A DNA stretch of 64,000 bases. It comes from Pharus latifolius (Eukaryota; Streptophyta; Magnoliopsida; Poales; Poaceae). Below the pieces are notes generated by a model. The model made no database searches and was not told the DNA's origin. It saw only the letters and a program-made list of their open reading frames with translations. The translations under genes were made by a program, and so were the position numbers. The stretch spans positions 83,845,000 to 83,908,999 of the forward strand of contig CM033320.1 of assembly GCA_019359835.1 (NCBI GenBank), in the 5' to 3' direction. Of the stretch, positions 1 through 10,844 are shown in pieces (position 1 is the stretch's first letter; each line of letters begins with the position of its first letter).

Positions 1-1429
1 GTGTGTACAGTCGCGTACTCATCTTCGCTCACCGCTCTCTGTCGTGGAGTACGATCGCCTCTCGCACAGGCATCGCCACCCTCGCAGACCACTTTGGCTC
101 TGTAGGGATCCGCGACCTTGTCGCCGATTCCTCTCTGCACTAGGCTGAGGGACCCATTCGCCAGTTTTATTCCACCGTCTTCATTTCCCCTCAGCGCGAC
201 TTCATGACCTTCATGACGAGCCTCCAGGTCTACACCGTCACGAAGGAGCAGCTTGAGTCAGCGCTTGGACTGGTGCGCCCTCCTTCTGGCCGCCAGCTCC
301 ATACCCTTCCAGACCTCGAGCGTCGGGAGGTGGCCATGCTTTATTCCGGCCCCTTCCAGCTCCGTCACATCGCTGGCTTGCGCTGCGATGTTGATCTTGC
401 CCTACGGATCCTCCGGCTCACCTTGGTCCCCATGACCGGAGATAGGGCCAGAGTCACCTATCTTGGGCTCCACGTCCTAATTTCTATCTTCCAGGAGGAA
501 CCCTTTGACGTTGCTGATCTCATTATCAATGAGATTCAGCACGTTCTCCTCTCTCCGCGCCGTCAGCTGATATACGCTCCGTATATCATGGCGGTGCTTC
601 TGCACATTAGGGCCATAGACTCTGAGCTCCCGAGGCCCCATCATCCGCTTCTCTTCTATCCTCCGGGCCAGGCTAATCGCAGGCTCGGTGCTCGTCCTGC
701 CGCAGCCGCTGGCCCTGATTCTCCCGTATCAGATGATGATGCTGCGGGGGAGTCAGAGGACGAGGCTCCTGCTCAGGAGACTGCTCCAGCTCCGGCTACA
801 GGGACAGGCACCTAATCTGCCTCCTCCTCCGGTTCTCGCCTTGATCAGGTGATCCAGGTGCAGCAGTAGATCCTCAGCACCCAGGCGGAGCATCATCAGA
901 TGCTGCTTCGTTTGATTGCTCAGCAGGAGGAGATACTGCATCGCCTGCCTGCTTCAGGTTCTCCGGTCCCTCGCAAGAGGGCCCGACCAGCTTCGTCTTC
1001 TTCGAGCTCTACATCAGCTCCAGTTTCTCCAGGACCGTCTGCTCCGGTGTAGCTTCTAGGCCCCTAAAGAGTGTTTTAATAATTAATGACAACTACAAAT
1101 GCTACACTAACGTTACCTGCCTAGTTGTGTCAAGAAGAGACTTAAAAGACAGGTTAATGAAAGGCGAAGAAAGAGCCTCATGATGAAGAAAGGGCATTGA
1201 TCAAAAGGGCAAAGGTACGAAATAGGGTCTTTTCCATTTTTACCGGTCTAAGGTGTTTAGAGAAGAATTTTGACCGGATTTTAGGATAGTTGCCGTACTA
1301 TTACGAGGAGCATGTGGTGTATCACAGAATACTTCATCTATGTGCCACAAATCATAAAATCAACTTGCATTGCATACTAAAAGATCATATACTTTGAAAA
1401 TGCTTGTTTCAGCTCAATACTGCTCAGCA

Positions 1430-1905
1430 CTGTCTCAGTCGGTCTGACCGTCTGTTGGACCGGTCTGACCGAATTCACGGACTGACCGAATAGAATTCTC
1501 GGACTAACCGACGTTATGTCTAAAGTATAGTGTATTCCTTTAAAAGGTCGGTCTGTCCGTTGTTAAGACCTAGGTCAGACTCCTGGAACTTCTTGATTTA
1601 TCCTTCTGTTGTTTTTGAGCTATGACGGTCTGACCGTTTGATTAAACCGGTCTGACCGAGAAATCGGTCTGACCGTGATTTTGAACTACGGTCTGACCGT
1701 ATGGACGGTCTGTCCGTATTTTTCGGCCTGACCGTATAAAGTGTCCAGAAACTATGTCGTCTCTGGACAGTTTTACGGTCTGACCGAAATAGGCTCCGGT
1801 TTGACCGTGTGTGTGCCTGACAAGGGCAGTTGAGCATTTATTGCGCATGTTTAATGCCGTTGCAATTGCGGCGGTCTGACCGAGCTTATACCTGCGGTCT
1901 GACCG
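1430..1905. repeat. Array of cggtctgaccg palindromes in the LTR
   Basis: Within the solo LTR an 11-bp near-palindrome (cggtctgaccg, arms cggtc/gaccg) recurs irregularly with 10-80 bp spacing. Variants include ggtctgtccg, ggactgaccg and ggtttgaccg. The array ends just upstream of the TATA-like box at 1960, so it occupies the promoter-proximal U3 region. Repeated palindromes in LTRs are a described property of Sireviruses. Confidence 0.85.
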
Positions 1906-1959
1906 CCAGGTGATCTTTTTCTCCCAACGGCCTGTAACGGCTATATTTATTGTGGGGGG

Positions 1960-1967
1960 TATATATA
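1960..1967 (+). promoter_or_regulatory. TATA-like box of solo LTR
   Basis: tatatata sits immediately after the palindrome array of the solo LTR and about 630 bp before its 3' end, a plausible U3/R promoter position. Confidence 0.4.
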
Positions 1968-2777
1968 CTCCCATGCATGGCCCTGTTCACAACTTTTGGC
2001 ATAATCTTGAGCATTGTCATCATCCTTGAGAGCTTAAGCTAGTTTCATACACTCTAGGGTTCAAATTCTCGAATTTGTGAGAGTGTGCATTTGAGATCTT
2101 CTAGTGCATTGCATTAAGATCATTAAATCAATCTTGTGGCACTAGAGGAAGGCTAAGTGATCATCACCGGCTTGTTACTCTTGGAGTTTGCCAGCTCCTA
2201 GACGGCTAGGACAAAGGTTTTTGAGAGCTCTTCAAGAAAGATTGTGAAGAAGCCTCAAAACATCTTGTGAAAGGGTTGAGCACGCCTTGCCTGAGCGGTA
2301 AAGTGCATCCTTAGTGAAATCGAGGTTTGGATAACTCATCACACTAATCCGGCTCAAAATCTAGGTCACTTCTCGAGAGAAGGTTGACTAGATAGAGGAG
2401 CGGTTAGAGATTTGAGTTTGCCTCAACGTGGATTAGGGGTGATCGGCAAATCACCGAGACCACGGGATATATCCTTGTGTTTTGTTCATCTTGTGTTATT
2501 TACTTGCTCTCATTATCTAAATTGTTTGTTTTATTGATAATTTGTTAAAATCGCCTATTCACCCCCCTCTAGTCGATATCCTAGATCCCTTTCATCCGGC
2601 CTCTGCAGCACCAGCACCTGCTTCTCCAGCTGCAGCTGCTACTCCTGCTGCATCCCCAGTCATCAACCCGACTGCATCTCCAGCAGGCTTCGGAGATACA
2701 GCTGTTCTAGGACTTCTTCTAATGATGAGCATTAGACTCCACCTTTCTATATTACCTCCCTTTTTGTTCTTGATGCC

Positions 2778-3166
2778 AAAGGGGGAGAAGTATTTTGGAT
2801 ATTATAGTTTTTTATGTTTTGGACAGATGATTTGTTTTTATATCATGGAGATATTTTGGTTTATTATATATCTGTGTGTCTTTGGATATGATGATCTGGC
2901 ATTGTGATGTTGAATGCTCTGATATATATGTTATTGTGATGTCTTGGTCCTGAGATTTGTATGCTCTGATACATATTGATATGTCTTGGTGATGATATAT
3001 ATGCATATCTGTGTATGATGAATTTATGAGATGCACTGATGTATGTGTATTGGTTTATGCTCTGATTTTGGCTTATATGATGGGATGCATACACTCAGGG
3101 GGAGTTAGTTCATTTATATTTTATTATTGAACACTTGTTGTCATCAATCATCAAAAAGAGGGAGAT
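2778..3166 (+). other. Multiple polypurine tracts before a Sirevirus 3' LTR
   Basis: Three G-rich purine tracts precede the LTR at 3167: aaagggggagaag (about 2778-2790), cagggggagt (about 3095-3104) and aaaaagagggagat (3153-3166). The last directly abuts the LTR TG and would be the functional plus-strand primer. Sireviruses are known for repeated polypurine tracts upstream of the 3' LTR. The rest of 2910-3150 is T/G-rich non-coding sequence. Confidence 0.65.
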
Positions 3167-4027
3167 TGTTGCATCTAGGCCTTCATGCCTAACCCTAATT
3201 TTGATGATTAATGAAAACTAAGTGTTTTAGACTAACTGTGCTTCTGAGATTTTTTATACAGAGCTTGTTCGAGAAGAAATACGAGATGATCAAGATGAAC
3301 CCGACATGAAGTGAAGCACAAGGTGCAAAAGAGCAAAGACAAGACACAAACATGAAGATGCAAAGGACCTAAGGTAATCTACAATTTTATTTTCTTCCGA
3401 TCTCGGAGTTCGGAGATAGAACGGTTCTTTTGATTCTTGAGGCTATAAATAGGGGTTTCGGGCATAAGTTTTACACAACAAGCAGCAGCATTCTCTTATA
3501 CACTTTTGAGCTTTAGTTTTCTACACAAAATCTTGATCTGTTAATCAAGTCGAGTGTTTTTCGATCCACCGAGAGTTTCAGTTCACTTGCATTTGCATAT
3601 TCTTAGTTTCTCGGTGGGTGTTTGGAGGTCTAGAGAAGACCTCGCTGCCTATTACTCTTGGTGAGCGCCCTCACCTAGACGATTCGGAGGCGTGGCCGTT
3701 GACCTCTCCAGTTCGGAGATTGTCGGAGAGGCTCGGCAAGTTTGTACAAGGCATCGGTGCTCATCTTTCCGGAGTGGACAAGGAGCAACCATTAGTTGAT
3801 AATACTCTTCGTGAGTATTAAGGCAAAACTCAAGTGACTTGAGTGCTTCAACGAGGACTAGTGGAGACTGGGCGAGTCTCCGATACCTCGGTAAAAATTA
3901 TTGTATTCGTTCTCTTCTCATCTTGCTCATTTTATTATTTGTTCTTGTTTTGCAAATATTTGTTTAAGTTTAAAGTTTTAAAAAGCCTCCTATTCACCCC
4001 CCTCTAGTCGGCATCCTTGATCTTACA
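3167..4027 (+). mobile_element. Sirevirus-like 3' LTR (861 bp)
   Basis: The LTR starts TGTTGCATCTAGGCC directly after a polypurine tract and ends ...ctagtcggcatccttgatcttaca, with terminal TG/CA. A TATA box (tataaata, 3444-3451) sits in a typical U3 position. The downstream half (about 3610-3900) is clearly homologous to that of the solo LTR at 37642-39358. It is the 3' LTR of the element whose late ORF lies at 204-2907; the 5' LTR lies outside the window. The element is inserted in the gag region of the copia element that resumes at 4028, so it is younger than that copy. Confidence 0.85.
3444..3451 (+). promoter_or_regulatory. TATA box of Sirevirus LTR
   Basis: tataaata in the sequence ggctataaatagggg of the 3' LTR. 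The homologous LTR at 37642 has tataaata at 38761-38768 in the same relative context. Confidence 0.6.
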
Positions 4028-7000
4028 TCTCTGCCAACAGCTTTTTGCCTCTCAGTAGAGCGATCAGACTGTGGAGGAGTTCTATAGTCAGCTCTGCAAG
4101 ATTTGGCGTCAACTGGACTTTATGGCACCCACCGATGCAGGGCCTCTCACCCTCCAGTATAGGGAGGAGGAGCGTGTCTTTCACTTTATGATGCGTCTCC
4201 ATTTAGAGTTTGAGATGGTTCGATCTCAGCTTCTGAATCGTGAAACCCTCTGCACTTTGGAGGAGACTGTCCGGGCCCTCGTTGCTGAGGAGACTCGACT
4301 GCGTTCTTCGGTGTCTCAGTTCTGGCCATCACCCTCTACAGTGTTGGCTATGTTGCGGCCTAGTTCGACTCCTCTGCAAATTGATGCGCGTGCCTCTACT
4401 GTCTGCTCACACTGCAAGAAGATGGGATGTTCAGCGCTGCTTCAGTCTTCATCCGGAGCTGAAGGCTCAGTTTGAGCGTGATTGTGTTGCTCACCGTGGC
4501 CGTTCTGCAACTGTTGTGCCTTCTGTCACACCTTCGGACCAGCCGACTCCTCTCACTGCTGCCGAGCTGCGCCAACTTCATACTCTTCTCCAGCGCCAAG
4601 CTACTACATCCTCCTCATCCTCTGCCGGGGCTGCTGTTCACTCTACACCACCTTCAGGTACAGCTAGTCCTTGGGTTCTGGATTCAGAGGCCTCTTTCCA
4701 TATGACATCTGATTGTTCAGCCTTACAGTCATGTCGGCCGTCCAAGGATCATCTTTCTGTTCAGACTGCTGATGGCACTACGTTACCGGTCACACATTAG
4801 GGCATCATTTCTACCACTCAGTTTACTGTTTCTGATGTCTCTTGTATCCCACAGCTCAAGCTGTGTCTTATGTCTATCTCTCAGCTTGTTAGGCTGAAGT
4901 GTTTTATTGGGTTTGATGATTTTTTTGCTATATGCAGGATCGTCGGACGGGAACTCTCATTGGACGTGGCCGACTTCACAGTAGCCCAAAGAATCTCTAC
5001 CAGCTTGATTACCTACATCTTCCGGTCTCCTCTTCGGCCACTGCTTCCTCGGTTTCCACTTCTTCCGCCTTCACATCTGTCCCTGCATCGCCTATCAGCT
5101 TCCACCAGTGGCATCATTGTTTGGGTCACCTTTCTATCCCTCGCTTACCTAGTCTAGTGCTTCAGGGTGTTTTAGGTCATGTCACTTATGATAGTTCTAT
5201 ATCTTGTTCGGGTTGTAAGCTTGGCAAGCAGCTACAACGTCCGTATCCTACTAGTCTTTCTAGGTCTAGTCGTGTTTTTCAGCTTATTCACTCTGATGTA
5301 TGGGGACCTACTCCTTTTGTTTCCAAAGGTGGACATAAATATTATGTAATCTTTATTGATGATTTTTCTAGATATTCTTGGATTTATTTCATGAAACATC
5401 GTGGGCAGTTGTTATCTCTTTACAAGTCTTTTGCTCGTATGATTCATACTCAGTTTTCCAGCTCCATTCAGACTTTTCACTATGACTCTAGAGGTGAGTA
5501 CTTGTCCACATCCTTCTGGCAGTTCCTCTCTGAAGAGGGAACTCTTTCCCAGTTATCTTGTCCAGGCGATCATGCTCAAAACGGTGTTGCTGAACGCAAA
5601 CACTGTCACATTATTGAGACTACTCGTACTCTTATGCTGGCCTCTTTTGCTCCTCACTCTTTCTGGGCTGAGACTATTTCCACGATTGTATATCTTATCA
5701 ATATAAAGCCATCCACTAGTCTTGATGGTCGGATTCCTTCTCAACTTCTATTTTCCACTCCTCCGACATATGCACATCTTCAATTTTTTGGATGTGCATG
5801 TTATGTTCTTCTTCCTCCTCGTGAGTGTACCAAGTTGACTACTCAGTCTGTTGAGTGTGTTTTTCTTAGTTACAGTCGTGAGCATAAGAGTTATCGTTGT
5901 TACGATCCATCTGCTCGCCGTCTTTGTTTCTCTCGAGATGTTACTTTTGATGAAAGTCAACCCTTCTTTTATTCCTCTTCTTCTCATTCGTCTGTTCCTA
6001 CAGAGTCCATCAGTTTTCTTTCCTTACCCTCCTATTATATATTTCCTCCTTCCACTTCCTCTGCTTCCGCTTCTCCGTCTAATCATAGCTCTACACCTGT
6101 TCCACCGTCCTCTATAGTCCAGCCTCCATCTTCTGAGCCATTGTCTTCTAAGTTTTCTTTGGATCATGTTACTTGTGATTTGGCCCCTTCTGATGAGGCT
6201 CCTACCGATGATCTGCCAGCATCATCATCACCCAGGTATGCACTTCGTGGTCGTACTACGATTTCACCTCCTACTCGTTATAGTATGCTTATCACTAGTT
6301 CAGTTCAGGAGCCTCACAGCTATCAGGATGCAGCTGTTATACCTGAGTGGTAGCTAGCTATGACAGAGGAGCTCTCAGCATTGGAGCGTACAGGGTCTTG
6401 GGATGTTGTTCCTTTACCCACAGGTGCAGTGCCCATTACTTGCAAATGGGTTTTCAAAATCAAAACATGGTCGGATGGTTCTATTGAGCATTATAAGGCG
6501 CGCCTTGTTGCTTGGGGGTTTCAGCAGCAATATGGGCGTGACTGTGAGGAAACGTTTGCTCCCGTTGCTCATATGACAACGGTGCGTACTCTCATTGCTG
6601 TTGCTGCGACTCATAAGTGGGCTATCTCTCAGATGGATGTGAAGAATGCGTTTCCTCACGGTGACCTTCAGGAGGTGGTCTACATGCAGCCTCCACTTGG
6701 TTATTCTGCACCTACTGGTCATGTTTGTCGTCTACGTCGTGCTTTGTATGGTCTTAAACAAGCGCCTCGTACTTAGTTTTCCCGCTTCAATTCAGTACTT
6801 CTTGCTGCTAGTTTTGTTGCTTGTACTCATGATCCGGCCCTGTTTGTTCACACTTCTGCTCGCGGTCGGACGCTTATCTTGCTCTATGTTGATGATATGT
6901 TGATTACGGGGGATGATGAGCAGTATGTTGCCTTTGTTAAGGCGCGTCTCAGTGTGGAGTTCAAGATGTCTGATCTGGGTTCTTTGAGCTATTTTTTGGG

Positions 7001-7844
7001 TATTCAGGTTATTTCTACTGCAGATGGCTACTACCTGTCTCAGGAGCGATATGTTCTTGATATGTTTGCTCGTTCTGGTCTTACTGACACTTGGACAGCT
7101 GCTACACCCATGGAGTTGCGTCTGCAACTGTGACCCACAGATGGCTCTCCTCTCGAGGATCCTTCCAGATACCGTCAAATTGCTGGGAGCCTGGTTTATC
7201 TGGCTGTCACTAGACCAAATATTTCACATGCTGTTAATGTACTTAGTCAGTTTGTCAATACTCCCACCTCAGTACATTACAATCATCTCCTTTGAGTACT
7301 TCGTTATTTACGTGGTACTTCTTCCCGCAGTCTGTTCTATGCACAGACTAGTCAGCTTCAGCTCCATGCTTACTCTGACTCTACTTCGGCGAATGATGCT
7401 ATTGATCGGTGTTCTATCACTGGCTATTGCATATTCCTGGGCACTTCTCTTCTTGCTTGGAAGTCCAAGAAACAGACCGCTGTTTCTCGTTCTAGTGCAG
7501 AGGCTGAGCTGCGGGCTTTGGCTACGACTACTGCCGAGATCATATGGCTTCATTGGCTTCTTGCTGATTTCGGTGTGGATTGCACTACTCCTACGTCACT
7601 TTTATGTGACAACACGAGTGCCATACAGATTGCACATGACCCTGTGAAGCATGAGTTAACCAAACACATTGGTGTTAATGTTTTTTTTTATTCACTATCA
7701 TTGTGAGTACGACACTATTGCTCTTCAGTATGTGGCATCTGATCTTCAGGTTGCAGAATTCTTTACAAAGCCACAGACACGAGATCGTCATGAGTTCAGT
7801 CTTTTCAAACTCAATACGTTTGAGCCGCCTTGAGTTTGAGGGGG
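4028..7844 (+). pseudogene. Ty1/copia gag-pol, decayed
   Basis: Domains in order: gag from 4071 (EEFYSQLCKIW...), then a broken zinc-knuckle region, then a protease-like segment near 4670-4790. The integrase zinc finger (HQWHHCLGHLS with a CSGCKLGK pair) and the DDE core (LIHSDVWGP, HYDSRGEYL, NGVAERKH) lie in the long ORF at 4932-6353. RT follows from 6360 (KWVFKIK, KARLVAWGF, MDVKNAFPHGDL, YVDDMLITGDD), then RNase H (SAEAELRALA and CDNTSAIQIAH, about 7490-7640). Lesions are in-frame stops at about 4798, 6351 and 6774, a stop at 7131, and frame changes in gag and RNase H. The 5' part is missing because the Sirevirus element ending at 4027 was inserted into it. The copy at 25427-28013 belongs to the same or a close lineage. 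Confidence 0.9.
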
Positions 7845-7938
7845 TGTTACATATATGTATATATGTTGAGTTGTGTCTAAGTTAGATTTTAGTCTTTTAC
7901 ACTGTATCTATATATATTGGGTTTTTGACCCTAATACA
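7845..7938 (+). mobile_element. Putative short 3' LTR of the copia element
   Basis: After the RNase H end comes gagtttgaggggg, a polypurine tract identical in style to the one in the other copia copy, followed by tgttacatatatg. About 94 bp later ctaataca could be the LTR end before LINE sequence begins. The related copy has 125-bp LTRs, so a short LTR is reasonable. The 3' boundary and TSD are not proven. Confidence 0.45.
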
Positions 7939-8700
7939 ACTTGAGGTTAATCTTAACAATTATAAGAACTTGTTTGAAGAGAATTTAGATATCAGATTGC
8001 AGCAACGTTTTTGGGCGTGGGACAGTCTGTTGAATGAGGAAGACAACGCTCAGCTTAATGCTTCTTTTATTGAACAGGAGATTAGAGAGGCTGTTTTTGA
8101 GATGGACTCATCTAATGCCCCTGGACCTGATGGTTTCTCTATGATGTTTCTATCAACAATTTTAGGAGCTTGTTAAATCAGACTTCACACAAATTTTTCA
8201 GGAGTTGAACATCTCCCAGTTAAACTATGCAATGGTCACCTTAATTCCTAAATGCATGGATGAGGATGTGATTCAAAAATACAAGCCGATTAGCTTGATT
8301 AACTGCAGTTACAAAATTGTACCAGAAGCTCTAACTTGCAAACTGGTAGTCGTAATGGACAAAATAGTTTCATAGGACGAATTAGCCTTCATAAAAGGGA
8401 GATACATATTGGAGGGTGTCGCTACAACTCATGAAATTGTTCATTCTCTGCATAAGAATAAGAAACCCGTGATCATCCTGAAGCTTGATTTTGAGAAGGT
8501 GTATGACAAAGTTAGATGGGATTTTTGTATTCAGGTTCTTAGGATGAAAGATTTCACTGTTAAATGGGTCAATTGGATTAGGATGCTTTTGAATAGAGGT
8601 TCAATCAGAATTAAGGTTAATGGCAAAGAGGACCCTCTTTTTCACTGTGGTACGGGCTTAAAACAAAGGGATCCGTTGTTGCCATTGTCACCAAATGCAT
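7939..8700 (+). pseudogene. L1-type LINE reverse transcriptase fragment
   Basis: The three frames together spell an L1-like RT region. The landmarks are a stretch ending SSNAPGPDGFSM (about 8040-8145), KPISLINCSYKI (about 8285-8320), FIKGRYILEGV, the catalytic block IILKLDFEKVYDKVRW (about 8475-8520) and a degraded LKQRDPL (about 8660). A frameshift near 8150 and an in-frame stop near 8375 disable it. There is no 5' region, no YADD-box portion and no poly-A tail, so both ends are truncated. It abuts the copia LTR; which inserted first cannot be decided here. Confidence 0.8.
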
Positions 8701-10844
8701 AAAGAAATGATTACATTTTGCTATCAGGATACATGATTGCTCCCGCATCGATCTCTGTCAGCATCGGCGCGTACATCGCTGCTGTTGCATGACAAGGTTG
8801 CTCTCAAAGAATGAGGAGGAGGAGGCCATTGCTTGGTGCTACCTTCTCATTGTCTCATATATTGTGGTACCACTATTTTGATGGAAATTAACCAAATGTC
8901 CAATAATTTGTGCCCGGAATAATGCTTGGATCAAATTTGACAAGCTAAAACTAGGGTGACGAACAGAGTGGGTCATGGCAAGTTTTGTCCTCTATCAGCG
9001 TCATCAAAGAAAAAACCTTCAAAGTAAAATAAAATCAAATAAATCATTTGCCGTACCTGTAAAATCCGAATGTAAAATGGTCTACTCGATGGTGACATTT
9101 TGTGCCACACTTTTTTTTTTGCTTGGTTGTCCGTGCGTCATTTAAGCCACATTTGATAATGTGGTGTATTCTCCGGACAGAGACAAACAATTATCATGAA
9201 TAATTGGGGTTAGATAAAAAAAATTTGTATATTTAATATGGTAAAATTATATGTTACTAAAAGTTATGTGTCAAGCCAGCCACCCGCCCCCCACCCCCCC
9301 ACCCCCCCCAGTGTGTTCTAGAAAATTTTATCTAATATATTATTTTTTGATGTGATTATTTAATAACTCCTGAAATAATAATAAATCCTCTTACTAGTAT
9401 CCACCATAAAATCCATATACAGCATTGTACAGCACCACACTTCAGACTTCGGCATGGTTGTACGTACGCTGGGGCTAAAGATTCGTCCTGTGCGACCCAA
9501 AATGGTAGCTTCATGGGCCGGCCTTCTCAACTGGTGTTCGTCCTAAATGGGCCTTTTGGCTCTCTAATCTGGAGCACTTTGTTGGCCCAACAAAAACTAC
9601 CAAGCAGGCCTATTTGATGTCTCTTACCAGGGCCAATGCATCTGGTTTGTTCTTTGGGATTTATGGAGAGAATTACAGCGTTCAGCCAACAGCCATCAGC
9701 CCCAAAAATAGAAAATTACGACAACATTGTTAGAGCAGAATGTATACCATAGGGAATTACATGGCTCCATCTATCTTATAATCTATAGCATAATATAGAT
9801 GGCGGTTTGATTGGAAATTAATACTTTGGATCGAGATTAGATAGATATTTATGTATTTGGGTCTTCCCACGAGATGTTTGAAATTTCTTGCCCTATCCTC
9901 CTTAGCTGTTGGAGGGTCTGATAGGTGGGTTTGACAACAGCATGCCCGTGCAATTTCCCCAAATGACAGGGATACGATTCCATGCCATGCACGCCTGGTC
10001 ACTGGTGGACCAAAGTAGAGACAAGATGGACGGTGGGAGGGGCCTATCGAAATTGATGATATATCCATTCATTTAACTAAGATGCATCCTAGAACTGCCT
10101 GACACACCGGGAAGAGGAGGTTGGCACCACCAAATTCAGTGGCACATACAGCGTACTCCCGTCTGAGCATCCATGTGGATGCAACTCCTTACCTCGAAAA
10201 TTGTGAGCAGGTGTTTTTTTGGAGTCATCTTGCTGGATTGATATGTGTCAATGTCTTGCAGCAATGTAGGTCCAGGCACTGCCGGATGGGTCCGACACCG
10301 TGTGCTGGGCTCACCCATCAGAGACGGTGTGGCTGTGCCAATGACGCATCCAAGCAAGACAAACATGGTCACCTTATTTCACACCTTCGTCTTCTTCACG
10401 CATCCTCTGTAGTTCACATGGCACATCGAAGAATGCACTGATCAGACCTGACACCCACTTCAGACAATGCAGGAACAAAAGATACCATTGCTTCTAGAAT
10501 ACTCTTACAAGAGCACTGCAATGGCATATTGCCATCTGAGCTCATTCTGAGTCGCATAGTTCAGTTTGGCACTAAGCGTACAAAAGAACAGCTCAATAAT
10601 ACACTACTGTACTTAACACAAATGTACTTCAGTAAGTGAGAACCGCTCTTGTTCGGCAAACTGCAATTTGTTTGCTCTACAGTACACACCAAACTCTAGA
10701 CGAATTCATGGAATAAAAATAAATATATTGTCACTTCAGTCCTAAAGTAACAGTAGTATACTTCTCTGTACAGCTCAGGACGAACAAACACTCGTCAAAA
10801 AACCTTGCAAAAATCACACTAGAAATCCACAAGAACTCGGGATT
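8701..10844. other. Intergenic region and 3' flank of the glutaredoxin-like gene
   Basis: No convincing gene or complete transposon is visible. The region is AT-rich up to about 9430 with a C-rich tract at 9280-9309. From about 9450 to 10440 it becomes mixed-composition sequence with only short, unrecognisable open frames on both strands. The last few hundred bases probably hold the 3' UTR of the gene ending at 10845. Confidence 0.5.
9280..9309 (-). repeat. C-rich tract, G-quadruplex-type on the minus strand
   Basis: The + strand carries four or more C-runs (3, 6, 7 and 8 C) separated by single bases. On the - strand this fits the G3+N1-7 pattern of a G-quadruplex. It lies in intergenic AT-rich DNA with no gene within 1.5 kb. 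Confidence 0.6.

Larger units (their letters stand above)
1048..2594 (+). mobile_element. Sirevirus-type solo LTR (1547 bp)
   Basis: The LTR begins TGTAGCTTCTAGGCCCC and ends with ...CCTTTCA, and it is flanked by the perfect 5-bp duplication tccgg (1043-1047 and 2595-2599). No internal domain is present, so this is a solo LTR left by LTR-LTR recombination. The start and the terminal motif cacccccctctagtcg match the other two Sirevirus-like LTRs in the window (3167 and 37642). The region 1430-1900 is packed with the near-palindrome cggtctgaccg, nine exact copies by eye plus variants. A TATA-like tatatata lies at 1960-1967. The copy interrupts the older retroelement ORF described at 204-2907. 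Confidence 0.9.
204..2907 (+). pseudogene. Late ORF of a Sirevirus-like retroelement, split by a solo LTR
   Basis: An open frame runs from 204 to 812. It then continues in the same frame through in-frame stops at 813 and about 867 into a Ser/Pro/Ala-rich tail. The N-terminal half resembles the 'putative plant transposon protein' ORFs common in grass retroelements. At 1047 the frame is cut by a solo LTR (1048-2594) and its TSD. On the far side (from 2600) the Pro/Ala-rich frame continues in the correct phase and stays open to 2907. Its position just upstream of polypurine tracts and a Sirevirus-type 3' LTR suits a post-pol, env-like or accessory ORF, but gag or pol is not in the window to confirm this. 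Two stops plus the insertion make it non-functional. The family assignment is an inference from composition and context. Confidence 0.55.

Noticed and set aside
10121..10441. Plus-strand open frame of 106 codons near the glutaredoxin-like gene
   Set aside because: It starts at a non-conserved position, has no domain, and an overlapping minus-strand frame is equally long.
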